Part shown: positions 1 to 8,019 of the stretch, one piece after another
Layout of the letters: each line of letters opens with the position of its first letter
Numbering within the stretch: the stretch's first letter is position 1
Source of the DNA: Actinobacteria bacterium UBA5176
GTDB lineage: Bacteria > Actinomycetota > UBA4738
Assembly: GCA_002413305.1 (NCBI GenBank)
Contig: DHWS01000108.1
Coordinates: 435 to 18,743, forward strand
Direction: 5' to 3'
DNA length: 18,309 nt
The notes under the pieces: generated by a model
What the model saw: the letters and a program-made list of their open reading frames with translations, nothing else
Databases searched by the model: none
What the model was told of the DNA's origin: nothing
Program-made: the position numbers and the translations under genes

Positions 1-300
<300 letters not shown>

Positions 301-344
301 CCGAGGGTCTGGAGGAGCGCCACTCCGTCCGGGCCGCGGAACGT

Positions 345-1214
345 ATGCTCGGGTTCGTGCTGTATCGCGTGCAGCAGGAGCCCGAACTGCGTTCGCCCGT
401 CCTGGTCACCGGGATCGAGGGTTGGGTCGACGCGGGCGCGGTGGGATCGGGGACGGCGATGCACATCGGCCAGCAGGCCGAGGTGTTGGTCACGTTCGAC
501 ATCGACCAGCTCCTGGACTACCGATCCCGGCGACCGATCCTGGACGTGGTCGACGGCGCCATGAAGGAGATGACCTGGCCGGAGCTGGCGATCCGGTGGG
601 TCCGGGCACCCGAGCGGGACGTCCTGGTGCTGACGGGACCGGAGCCGGATCTCCGATGGCACGAGTTCGGCGATGCCATCGCCGAGCTGGCGGGACGATT
701 CCGGTTCGAAGCCTCCGTGTGCGTGGGCGCCATCCAAGCGGCCGTGCCTCACACCCGCCCGACGCCGGTGCTGGCCACGGCGTCGCGGCCCGGATTGCTC
801 TCCGACGACAGCACGATCCCGGCCGGCCTCCTGCGCGTGCCCGCCGCGGCCATCAACGTGGTCGAGCTCCGGATGGGCGAGCTCGGGATCCCCAGCGTCG
901 GCTTCTGGGGCCAGGTGCCCCACTACGCCGGCGGGCCCTATTACGCGGGCATGCTGGCCGTCTTGGAGCGTGTGAGCCAGCACCTCGGCACCTCGTTCCC
1001 CGCCGGGGAGCTCGAGGAGCGCGCCCGGACCCAGCGGCAGGAGCTCGACGAAGCGGTCGCGGCCAGCCCCGAGGCCGTCGAGTACCTCACGCGGCTCGAA
1101 GAGATCGCCGACCAGGCGGGTGTCCCTTCCGGCGAGAGCATCGCCGCGGAGGTCGAACGCTTCCTGCGCGAGGCGAGTGAGGGCGGAGGCTCCTCACCCC
1201 TGCCCGGCAGCTAA
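345..1214 (+). CDS. PAC2 family protein (proteasome assembly chaperone 2-like)
   Basis: The 289-residue protein matches the actinobacterial PAC2/DUF75 family in length and motifs: an N-terminal strand ending GIEGWVDAG (about 23-31), GPEPDLRWHEF (98-108), TRPTPVLAT (138-146) and the signature GFWGQVPHYAGGPYYAGML (186-203). The last 75 residues are charged and probably helical. Eukaryotic PAC2 helps assemble 20S proteasomes. The bacterial proteins occur widely in Actinobacteria, but their partner is not established, so no reaction is assigned. The ATG at 345 has no clear Shine-Dalgarno, and the frame is open upstream without a better start. It diverges from groEL, sharing a 126-nt intergenic region with the CIRCE site. 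No proteasome gene is in the window. Confidence 0.85.
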   Translation: MLGFVLYRVQQEPELRSPVLVTGIEGWVDAGAVGSGTAMHIGQQAEVLVTFDIDQLLDYRSRRPILDVVDGAMKEMTWPELAIRWVRAPERDVLVLTGPEPDLRWHEFGDAIAELAGRFRFEASVCVGAIQAAVPHTRPTPVLATASRPGLLSDDSTIPAGLLRVPAAAINVVELRMGELGIPSVGFWGQVPHYAGGPYYAGMLAVLERVSQHLGTSFPAGELEERARTQRQELDEAVAASPEAVEYLTRLEEIADQAGVPSGESIAAEVERFLREASEGGGSSPLPGS

Positions 1215-1413
1215 CCGTTCGGCCGCGCCGGGGTCGAACGCGCGTTCGCTTGTCCGGCTGGCGCGAATCCCGCTTGCGTTGATAGGGTTTCGGCCACTCG
1301 ACCCCATCGGGCCGCCGCCCCGGGCCACCCCACTCCCAACCCGTCGTTCGACGTCGGCTGCGTGGGCGGTCCCCGGCGGCGTGGAACGAACGCGACCGGA
1401 GGACGACAGGAGG
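1215..1413. other. Intergenic region between the PAC2 gene and the secreted hydrolase gene
   Basis: 199 bases. It contains TAGGGT (1283-1288) as a possible -10, but without a -35 at normal spacing. I looked for a c-di-AMP riboswitch, which can precede Rpf-type hydrolases in Actinobacteria, and found no convincing core. Nothing firm is assigned. Confidence 0.3.
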
Positions 1414-2484
1414 ATGCGCATCGGGCGACGGGCGGACGGAACGCTTCGGGCGACGCTCACCGTCATCGCGATGTTCGCCCTGGGAGCCCTAGGGCCGTCG
1501 CTCCGGGCCCCGACTGCCCGGGCCGATACGGCCGCGCAGATCAAGCAGGAGCAGGCGAAGCTCGACGCGCTGCTCGCGCAGGTCGCTTCGGCCCAGGCCC
1601 AGAGCGCGGCGCTGCAGCAGCAAGTGTCGGCGTTGCTCGTGCGGATCGACGGGACGCGGCGCCAGATCGAGGCCACCGGCGCCCAGCAGGCTGCGACACG
1701 GCAAAGAGAGGACGCGGCCCAGGGCCAGGTCGCGGCGGAACGAGCCTTGGTCGACCAACGGGCGGCAGAAGCCTACATGAACCCTCTCAGTTCCATCGAT
1801 GTGATCCTCGGTTCGAGCTCGCTGGCCGACCTGCAGGACCGCGTGGCGTACGTCGGCGCCGTCGGCCAGAGCGACCGGGACCTGCTCAACAGCCTGGCGC
1901 AGGCCATCGCCGCCCTGGATGCCGCGCGCTCGCAACTGGCCAGCCAACAGTCCTCCCTTCAGGCGTCCCAGTCGTCCCTCAGCTCGGAGGCGGCCGATCT
2001 GACCGCCAGCCTGGCTCAGCAGCAAAGCCTGGTGGCGACATTGGGCCAGGACGTCCAGGACGCGCAGGCGCTCATCAAGGTCCTGACGACGAAGCGGGCT
2101 CGGGAGATCGCCGCCGCGAAGCTTCGGCAGGAGCATCCTCCGGCCCCTCCGGTCCCGCCACCTCCTCCTCCCCCACCGCCCACCGGGAGCGTGCAGGACA
2201 TCATCGCGAGCGACTTCGCGCCGCTCGGGCAGACCACGGTCACCCAAGCCCTGTGCGTGGCGGGCCGCGAGTCGGGCTTCAGCGCCAGCGCCGTCAACCC
2301 GTACAGCGGCGCGGGCGGCGTGTTCCAGTTCCTGCCGCAGACCTGGCCGGGCGTGTCGGAGGCCGCGGGGTACGGAGGCCGGTCGGTCTTCGACGCTGCG
2401 GCGAACGTCGGCTCCGCGGAATGGGAAGTCGCCCACTTCGGCTGGTCCGACTGGCAGGGCGACGGGGCCTACTGCGGGTTCTGA
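1414..2484 (+). CDS. Secreted coiled-coil protein with C-terminal lysozyme-like (transglycosylase) domain
   Basis: The 356-residue protein probably acts outside the cell on peptidoglycan. Residues 1-37 look like a signal peptide: Arg-rich start, hydrophobic core 12-30, cleavage after PTARA. Residues 40-240 are a long Ala/Gln-rich coiled coil; within it YMNPLSSIDVILGSSSLADL (121-140) resembles the regulatory coiled-coil domain of PcsB/CwlO/RipA hydrolases. A ten-proline run (248-257 within a longer Pro-rich linker) leads to residues 260-356. These have VAGRESGFSASAVNP (catalytic Glu probably 286) and GGVFQFLPQTWPGVS, as in lysozyme-fold transglycosylases and Rpf-like enzymes. Cys281 and Cys354 could form a disulfide. 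The frame is open back to 1120, but I chose ATG 1414 because GGAGGA sits ten bases before it and the signal peptide starts there. Substrate specificity is unknown. Confidence 0.82.
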   Translation: MRIGRRADGTLRATLTVIAMFALGALGPSLRAPTARADTAAQIKQEQAKLDALLAQVASAQAQSAALQQQVSALLVRIDGTRRQIEATGAQQAATRQREDAAQGQVAAERALVDQRAAEAYMNPLSSIDVILGSSSLADLQDRVAYVGAVGQSDRDLLNSLAQAIAALDAARSQLASQQSSLQASQSSLSSEAADLTASLAQQQSLVATLGQDVQDAQALIKVLTTKRAREIAAAKLRQEHPPAPPVPPPPPPPPPTGSVQDIIASDFAPLGQTTVTQALCVAGRESGFSASAVNPYSGAGGVFQFLPQTWPGVSEAAGYGGRSVFDAAANVGSAEWEVAHFGWSDWQGDGAYCGF

Positions 2485-2510
2485 GCCCTCGGTCGAGCGG
2501 GTCGGGGTCG

Positions 2511-2516
2511 TAGACT
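2511..2516 (+). promoter_or_regulatory. Possible -10 box for a leaderless amidohydrolase transcript
   Basis: TAGACT fits TANNNT and ends 11 nt before ATG 2528, which has no Shine-Dalgarno. Transcription from it would begin about 4-6 nt before the start codon. No convincing -35 box is present. Confidence 0.3.
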
Positions 2517-2527
2517 CCGCGCACCGA

Positions 2528-3718
2528 ATGGCTCGCCGAACCCTCTACCGCGACGGCGCCCTGGCCGACGGGCGATCCGCCGAGCTGCGACTGGGCGTGA
2601 GCGTGCTCGTCGAAGACGGCCACATCGCGTGGATCCGGCCCTCCGACGGGGAGCCGGACCCGGGGCCGGGGGGCGACTTGGAGGTCGTGGACGCCGGCGG
2701 GACAGCGTTCGTCCCGGGCATGGTCGATTCGCACAGCCACCTCACCCTGCCCGGCGGATCGCACTGGATCGAGCGGGGGTCCGACCCTCCGGAACAGCTC
2801 CTCCGGGTCGCCGAGCACAACGGCGAGCTGATGAGCCGGGCCGGCGTGCGGTGGGCGCGGGACGTCGGTTCGCCCCCCGGGCCGGATGACGAAGGCACGC
2901 GGCGCGCGCTCTCCCTCGGGGTTCGGGACGAGTGGCGCGGCCGGACCGACCGCCCGTACGTGCGGGCTGCGGGCACCTGGGTGGCGAAGGCCGGCTACCT
3001 CCCGGCCCTCACGGTGGAAGCGAGCGACGCCCGCGAGCTGCGCGCGGCGGCCGGGCGCCAGCTCGACGACGGCGCCGACTTCGTGAAGCTCATGCTGGAC
3101 GGACCCGAGCCGGGCGTGGCGCCGTGGACTGCTGAGGAGGTCCGGCCGGTGGTCGAAGACGTCCACGCCCGCGGCGCGAAAGTCACCGCCCACGCCACGT
3201 ACTCCGCCTGCACCCGGGTCTGCGCGGAGGCGGGTGTCGACTGTATCGAGCACGGCTTTGAGCTGGACGGGGACACGGCCCGACTGATGGCCGAGCGCGG
3301 CGTGGCGCTGTCCTCGACCCTCGCCGTGATGAAGTCCTGGCTGACCTTCGGCCGAACCACCACCCTTCCCAGGTTCGTGGGCGAGGAGAGCGAGCGGCGC
3401 ATCCGGGACCGGCTGGCCGTGGCTCAGGAGGGCGTTCGAAACGCCCACCGGGCCGGCGTGCTGATCGCGGCGGGGACGGACTTCGGGGGTGGGTCGCTGC
3501 GCGCGAACCAGCTCGCATGGGAGGTCGAAGCGCTGGTCGAGGCGGGCCTGGAGCCGTGGGAAGCGGTGGCCGCCGCGACGTGGCACGGCGGGCTGGTCCT
3601 GGGAGAACCGTCCGCCGGCGTGATCGCTGAAGGCGGACCCGCTGACTTCTTCCTGGTCCACGGCGATCCGCTGTCCGACCCGTCGGCGCTGTGGCGCGTG
3701 TGGCGGGTCGCCTGGTAG
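2528..3718 (+). CDS. Amidohydrolase family protein (metal-dependent, imidazolonepropionase/prolidase-like)
   Basis: This 396-residue cytosolic TIM-barrel hydrolase has the COG1228 motif order: an N-terminal beta-sandwich part (1-60), VPGMVDSHSHL with metal ligands His69 and His71, DFVKLMLDG with Lys187 (possible carbamylated or bridging lysine), VTAHATYS with His222, CIEHGFELD with His242, and AAGTDFGGGS with catalytic Asp318. The C-terminus rejoins the sandwich (PADFFLVHGDPL). The family hydrolyses C-N bonds in cyclic amides or Xaa-Pro peptides; the substrate cannot be read from sequence. No Shine-Dalgarno precedes ATG 2528, but TAGACT lies 11 nt upstream, so a leaderless transcript is plausible. 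It is convergent with the last histidine kinase, 21 nt away. A second member of the family lies at 16994-18181. Confidence 0.88.
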   Translation: MARRTLYRDGALADGRSAELRLGVSVLVEDGHIAWIRPSDGEPDPGPGGDLEVVDAGGTAFVPGMVDSHSHLTLPGGSHWIERGSDPPEQLLRVAEHNGELMSRAGVRWARDVGSPPGPDDEGTRRALSLGVRDEWRGRTDRPYVRAAGTWVAKAGYLPALTVEASDARELRAAAGRQLDDGADFVKLMLDGPEPGVAPWTAEEVRPVVEDVHARGAKVTAHATYSACTRVCAEAGVDCIEHGFELDGDTARLMAERGVALSSTLAVMKSWLTFGRTTTLPRFVGEESERRIRDRLAVAQEGVRNAHRAGVLIAAGTDFGGGSLRANQLAWEVEALVEAGLEPWEAVAAATWHGGLVLGEPSAGVIAEGGPADFFLVHGDPLSDPSALWRVWRVAW

Positions 3719-3739
3719 GGCTGAGATCCGATCGCTGGG

Positions 3740-5869
3740 TCAACCGACGGGTTCGAGCTCCGCGACCGCCACGCGTCCGTGCACCCTTGTGCCGTGGCCG
3801 GGTACCGACGTCACCGCGACGTCTCCCCCGAGTGCGGCCAAGCGGTCGGCCATGCCCTGCAACCCTGTCCCGTACGAGGTCTTCGACGTGTCGTAGCCCG
3901 CCCCGTCGTCCTCGACCTCGAACGCGAGCCGTCCGCCTGCTGCGGTCAGGCGCACCACCGCCTGGGTACCCCGGGCGTACTTGGCCACGTTCTGCAGGGC
4001 CTCCAGCACGCAGAAGTACACTGCGGCCTCCAGATCCTGGGAGTAGCGGCCGATCGCGTCGGCTTCGATCCGAACCGGGATGGGGGACTTGCGGGCCTGG
4101 CCCTGGAGGGCCGCGACCAACCCCTTATCTGCGAGCAGCGGCGGGTAGATGCCCCGGGCCAGGTCCCGGAGGTCCTCGAGGGCCTCGGTCACCTCGCTCT
4201 CCACCTGCTGGAGCAGGCCGGACGCCTTGACCGGGTCCTTCGCCGCCAGGGTTCGGGCCAGCCTGAGCTTGACCGCCAGCGCCACCAGCTGCTGCTGGGC
4301 GCCGTCGTGGATGTTGCGTTCGAGCCGCCGGCGCTCCTCGTCCTGCGCGGCGACGATCCGCTGGCGGGACGCGGCCAGCTCGTCGAGCTTCAGCAGCAGC
4401 TCCTCGGTGAGCCGGATGTTTCGAAGGACCAGCCCAGCCTGGGACGCGAGGTCGGTGGCGAGCTTATCCTCGGCGGGCGCCAGCCGTTCGCCGCGGACCT
4501 TCATCAGCGTGAGCGCGCCCAGGAGCTCGCCGCCGTGGTGCACGGGGTACGTGGCCGTCGCATCGTCGAACACCGGATCCAAACCGTCCACGACCGCAAC
4601 CGACTCGGGACGCGGGCCGGCGGTCGACCCGGCAGGCCAGGCCGCCTCGCACCGAAGCTCGCCGCCCACCCGAAGCCACACCTTGGCGCCGGACGCACCC
4701 GTCCCCTCGGCCAGGATCCTCGCCATGCGGGGAAGCAGGTCCTCGTTCGCGTACGCGCCGGCCATGCGCGAGGAGAACTCGGACAGGACCTCGTAGGGCG
4801 TGGCGCGCTGTCCGTAGACCAGGCGGTTGGCGAACCGCTGGACCCTCGATCGGACCGGCTGGAAGGCCACGGCCACCACCCCGGTGGCCAGGATCGACAG
4901 CCCGACATTGGGGTTCGAACCCTGCCCCACGGCATGGCCGATGCCGACCACGATCCCCACGTACACGGCGGTGATGAACCCGGCCAGCGCCGCGTACACG
5001 ACCGTCTTGTTGAGGACGATGTCGATGTCGTAGAGGCGGTATTTCATGATGGCCACCGCGGCGGCCGCGGGGATCCCGATGACGATGGCCGACAGGCCGA
5101 ACAGGAACAGGAAGATGTCCAGGGGCTTGAAGTGGACGTTCAACGCGGAGGTGAGTCCGGTCAAAGCGAAGCACAGGATCCCGACGAGCGGGGCGTAGAC
5201 GAGCCATCGGAGCTGTTCGCGCTGCTCGCCCACGGACCGCCGGAACCGCAGGACCAGGGAGAGGAGGGCTGCCACGCCTCCCAGGACGAGCGCGATGTTG
5301 CCGGCCGCCCGGATCACTTGCAGCACGCTCTGCAGGGCAGGGATGCCCAGAGGGTTCGCGATGTGCTTGCCGACGTCGTTGAAGTTGCCCGGCACCCTTC
5401 CCGGCTCCACCATGAGCCCGAGGACGGAGAGGGCGCCGGCCGCGAGGACGAACCAGACGACCGGACGCCACCGGGGCCCCAGCGGCCGTCCGTCAGGGAA
5501 CAACAGGAACATCAGGATGATCGAAGTGATGATCGGAACCGTGCCCCACTTCCAAAGAGAGGCCGCCACGGACAGGGCCGGTAGCGAACCGGGAACGTTG
5601 ACGATGCCCCGCAGCAGGTACTCGAGGCTCCCCGCCGAGAGCACGGCGAAGAGCCCGGCGACGATGAAGCTCCACCCGATCACGGCGTGCCGGCGAGACA
5701 CGATCAGCGCGCCGACCAGCGCGTAGACGAACCCGGCCACCGCGGCGATCACGTTCGGGCAGCAGTTCCCTCCATGGTTCAGGACGATCAGGAGGATGGT
5801 CCCTGCGTCGAGCAGGACCGTGGCGCCGGAGACGAACCACGCCGCCCGTGCCGTCGCCACCCGGTTCAT
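3740..5869 (-). CDS. Membrane sensor histidine kinase, third of three in tandem (HK3)
   Basis: 709 residues. About ten membrane segments fill residues 9-340, followed by a conserved linker (QRFANRLVYGQRATPYEVLS, 344-363), a GAF-like domain (about 365-490), a short coiled coil, a HisKA_3 dimerisation domain with phospho-acceptor His521 in RNIHDGAQQQLVAL, and a HATPase_c domain with N-box Asn627 (EALQNVAKYA), G1 box DDGAG (654-658) and G2 box GTGLQGM (667-673). All catalytic motifs are intact. HisKA_3 kinases (NarL/DesK group) normally pair with LuxR-type response regulators; none is adjacent. The ATG overlaps the stop of the middle kinase by ATGA, implying translational coupling. The N-terminal NHGGNCCPN (31-39) has a CC pair near the outer end of the first membrane helix, absent from the other two. 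The signal sensed is unknown. Confidence 0.93.
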   Translation of the reverse strand: MNRVATARAAWFVSGATVLLDAGTILLIVLNHGGNCCPNVIAAVAGFVYALVGALIVSRRHAVIGWSFIVAGLFAVLSAGSLEYLLRGIVNVPGSLPALSVAASLWKWGTVPIITSIILMFLLFPDGRPLGPRWRPVVWFVLAAGALSVLGLMVEPGRVPGNFNDVGKHIANPLGIPALQSVLQVIRAAGNIALVLGGVAALLSLVLRFRRSVGEQREQLRWLVYAPLVGILCFALTGLTSALNVHFKPLDIFLFLFGLSAIVIGIPAAAAVAIMKYRLYDIDIVLNKTVVYAALAGFITAVYVGIVVGIGHAVGQGSNPNVGLSILATGVVAVAFQPVRSRVQRFANRLVYGQRATPYEVLSEFSSRMAGAYANEDLLPRMARILAEGTGASGAKVWLRVGGELRCEAAWPAGSTAGPRPESVAVVDGLDPVFDDATATYPVHHGGELLGALTLMKVRGERLAPAEDKLATDLASQAGLVLRNIRLTEELLLKLDELAASRQRIVAAQDEERRRLERNIHDGAQQQLVALAVKLRLARTLAAKDPVKASGLLQQVESEVTEALEDLRDLARGIYPPLLADKGLVAALQGQARKSPIPVRIEADAIGRYSQDLEAAVYFCVLEALQNVAKYARGTQAVVRLTAAGGRLAFEVEDDGAGYDTSKTSYGTGLQGMADRLAALGGDVAVTSVPGHGTRVHGRVAVAELEPVG
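4830..4961 (-). repeat. 132-nt patch in HK3 about 94% identical to HK1 (9109-9240)
   Basis: Aligned by eye without gaps, this patch differs from 9109-9240 at 8 of 132 positions. It encodes the end of the ninth membrane helix, the GHAVGQGSNPNVG loop, the last helix and the start of the linker. The equivalent part of HK2 is clearly more different. Confidence 0.7.
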
Positions 5870-8019
5870 GCGCTCACCCCTGGCATGGCCCGGTCGGGCT
5901 TGGGAAGACGGCCCTCGACCACCGTCCCAGCCCCCGGAGATGACCGGACGGCCAGCTCGCCGCCAAGAGCCGACAGCCGGTCGGCCATGCCCTGCATGCC
6001 GGTGCCGTAGGAGACGGAGGAGGTGTCGAAACCCGTCCCGTCGTCGGCGACCTGGAACGCCAGCGAGCCGTTCGGTTCGAACAGCCGGACGGTGGCATGG
6101 GTGGCCCCGGCGTACTTGGCGACGTTCTGGAGGGCTTCCAGGACGCAGAAGTACACCGCAACCTCATGATCCTGGGGGTAGCGTGAGATCCCGTCGGAGG
6201 CGAGCTCGACCGGGATGGCGGCCCTGCGGGCCTGGGAGGCAACGGCCGCGGTGAGGCCCTGGTCGGCCAGAAGCGGCGGGTAGATCCCCCGGGCCAGGTC
6301 CCGGAGGTTCTCCAGGGCCTCGGCCGCCTCGGCTTTCAGCGAGACCAGAGAATCCCTGATCAGGCACCCCCCTTCGGCCGATCGCTCGGCCAGGGAAAGA
6401 CGTACCTGGAGGGCGACCAGCTGTTGCTGGGCTCCGTCGTGGAGGTTGCGTTCCAGCTTGCGGCGTTCCTGGTCCTGGGCGGCCACGATCCGCTGCCGGG
6501 AGGCGCGCAACTCCTCCAAGCGCTCGAGGAGTTCGGCGGTGAGGCGGACGTTGCGAAGGACCAGACCGGCTCCAGAGGCGAGGTCCTCCATGAGCTTCTC
6601 CTCGGCGGGTCGCAGCGGATCCCCCCGGGCCTTGGTGACCGACAGGGCCCCCAGCAGCTCGCCCCGGTGGCGGACGGCCAGCGCCCGGTCCACCCCTCCG
6701 ATCGAAGGTAGCTCTCCGTCGGAGATCGCAACGGTTGGCGCAGCCGTGGTGCCGGCAGAGGGCCACGTCGCCTCGGGCTTGAGCTCGGAGCCGATCCGCA
6801 GCCACACGTCGGCCCTGGCCGCTCCGGTCCCCTCGGCCAGGATCCTGGCCATGCGGGGGAGGAGGTCCTCGGTCGCGTAAGCGCCGGACATCCGCTCCGA
6901 GAACTCGCTCAGCACTTCGTACGGAGTCGCGCGCTTGCCGTACACGAGGCGGTTGGCGAGATGCTGCACCCGATCCCTCACCGGCTGGAAGGCCACGGCG
7001 ACCACTGCGGTGGCGAGGATGGACAGGCCCAGGTTCCGCTTGTTTCCGATGCCGGCGCCGATCCCCACCACGATCCCGACGTATACCGCGGTGATGAACG
7101 CTGCCAGAAGCGCGTAGACCACGGTCTTGTTGACGACGACGTCGAGGTCGTACAGACGGTACTTGAGGATGGCGATCGCGCACGCCGCAGGGATCCCCAC
7201 CGTCAGGATGAAGACCATGGCCCCGAAGCCCAGGTTCCCGACCAGGTTGCTCGCATCACTCTTGTCGGGGAAGAAGCTCGACAAGACCATGGTCAACACG
7301 AGCGCACTCAGGAAGGCCACGCCCACGAACGCAAGCAGCTTCACCTGCTGGCGCTCGTCGCCTCGGCGGCTTCGGAACCGTACCACCAGCGACGCACCTG
7401 CCAGGAACGCAGCCCCCAAGATGGCGAAGCCGGCGATCCCCGTGAGGGCCTTGACGATGCCTCCCAGGGCATCGAGCCCGACCGGATTGATCACATCGAT
7501 CTTCTCGATGTCGGCAAAGGATCCCGTCATCCGGCCCGGAGTCAGGGCGAATGCCACGGTTCCGACGGTCGGGGCGGCGACGGCCAGCCAGAGCGCGGGA
7601 CGCCAGCGCCGTGACGGGATCCGGCCATCCGGGTAGAGCAGGAACAGCGGGATGAAGCTCGCGAACATGGGCACGATGGCCCACCGGTCGACCCAAGCTG
7701 CCCATCGAGCTGCGGGGAGGCTGCCGGGTCGGGTGACCAGACCGTACGTGGCGTAGTCACCCACCAAGAACGCGACCGCAGTCATCAACGGGATCGCCAT
7801 CAGGAGCCACCCGATGGTGTTCCGTGGTTGGCGCATGACGATGAACGCGCCGACGAGGACGAACGCAACGATCAGAAAGACAAACGCTGACGGGTAGAAA
7901 TAGCCGCCCTGGTCGACAAGGCTCCCCGTGTAGAACCCGAGAGCAAGGCGGGCCGCGAGAAGCACGACCGCCAGCCCGACGAGCCCCCAGGTCAGCCTCT
8001 GGGCAGAGCGACTCGTCAT
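5866..8019 (-). CDS. Membrane sensor histidine kinase, second of three in tandem (HK2)
   Basis: 717 residues, with the same plan as its neighbours but the most diverged of the three. Roughly ten membrane helices lie in 10-346; the GAF-like domain is about 370-495. Phospho-acceptor His527 is in RNLHDGAQQQLVAL, N-box Asn632, G1 box DDGTGF (659-664) and G2 GTGMQGM (672-678). Where HK1 and HK3 carry GHAVGQGSNPNVG between the last two helices, this copy has the shorter GAGIGNKRNLG. It has Leu for Ile before the catalytic His, and a different linker, CLIRDSLVSL, after the dimerisation helix. The open frame extends to 8211, but that part is antisense-like sequence inside HK1. The ATG at 8019 overlaps the HK1 stop by ATGA and matches the N-terminal length of the paralogues. 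A heteromeric partner role is possible but not shown. Confidence 0.93.
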   Translation of the reverse strand: MTSRSAQRLTWGLVGLAVVLLAARLALGFYTGSLVDQGGYFYPSAFVFLIVAFVLVGAFIVMRQPRNTIGWLLMAIPLMTAVAFLVGDYATYGLVTRPGSLPAARWAAWVDRWAIVPMFASFIPLFLLYPDGRIPSRRWRPALWLAVAAPTVGTVAFALTPGRMTGSFADIEKIDVINPVGLDALGGIVKALTGIAGFAILGAAFLAGASLVVRFRSRRGDERQQVKLLAFVGVAFLSALVLTMVLSSFFPDKSDASNLVGNLGFGAMVFILTVGIPAACAIAILKYRLYDLDVVVNKTVVYALLAAFITAVYVGIVVGIGAGIGNKRNLGLSILATAVVAVAFQPVRDRVQHLANRLVYGKRATPYEVLSEFSERMSGAYATEDLLPRMARILAEGTGAARADVWLRIGSELKPEATWPSAGTTAAPTVAISDGELPSIGGVDRALAVRHRGELLGALSVTKARGDPLRPAEEKLMEDLASGAGLVLRNVRLTAELLERLEELRASRQRIVAAQDQERRKLERNLHDGAQQQLVALQVRLSLAERSAEGGCLIRDSLVSLKAEAAEALENLRDLARGIYPPLLADQGLTAAVASQARRAAIPVELASDGISRYPQDHEVAVYFCVLEALQNVAKYAGATHATVRLFEPNGSLAFQVADDGTGFDTSSVSYGTGMQGMADRLSALGGELAVRSSPGAGTVVEGRLPKPDRAMPGVSA

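Noticed and set aside
1120..1413. Longer start of the secreted hydrolase at 1120
   Set aside because: It would overlap the end of the PAC2 gene and bury the signal peptide; GGAGGA before ATG 1414 supports the shorter form.
1215..1413. c-di-AMP (ydaO-type) riboswitch before the secreted hydrolase
   Set aside because: The context was suggestive, but I could not find the conserved core sequences or helices.
2294..3661. 455-codon open frame on the minus strand opposite the first amidohydrolase
   Set aside because: Antisense to a gene with complete metal-site motifs; the translation ends in low-complexity Arg/Pro sequence.
3719..3739. Bidirectional terminator between the convergent amidohydrolase and HK3 genes
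   Set aside because: Only 21 bases, with a trivial GATCCGATC dyad and no T-runs.
3779..5584. 601-codon open frame on the plus strand opposite HK3
   Set aside because: Same explanation: shadow of the kinase gene, with the same composition and no recognisable motif.
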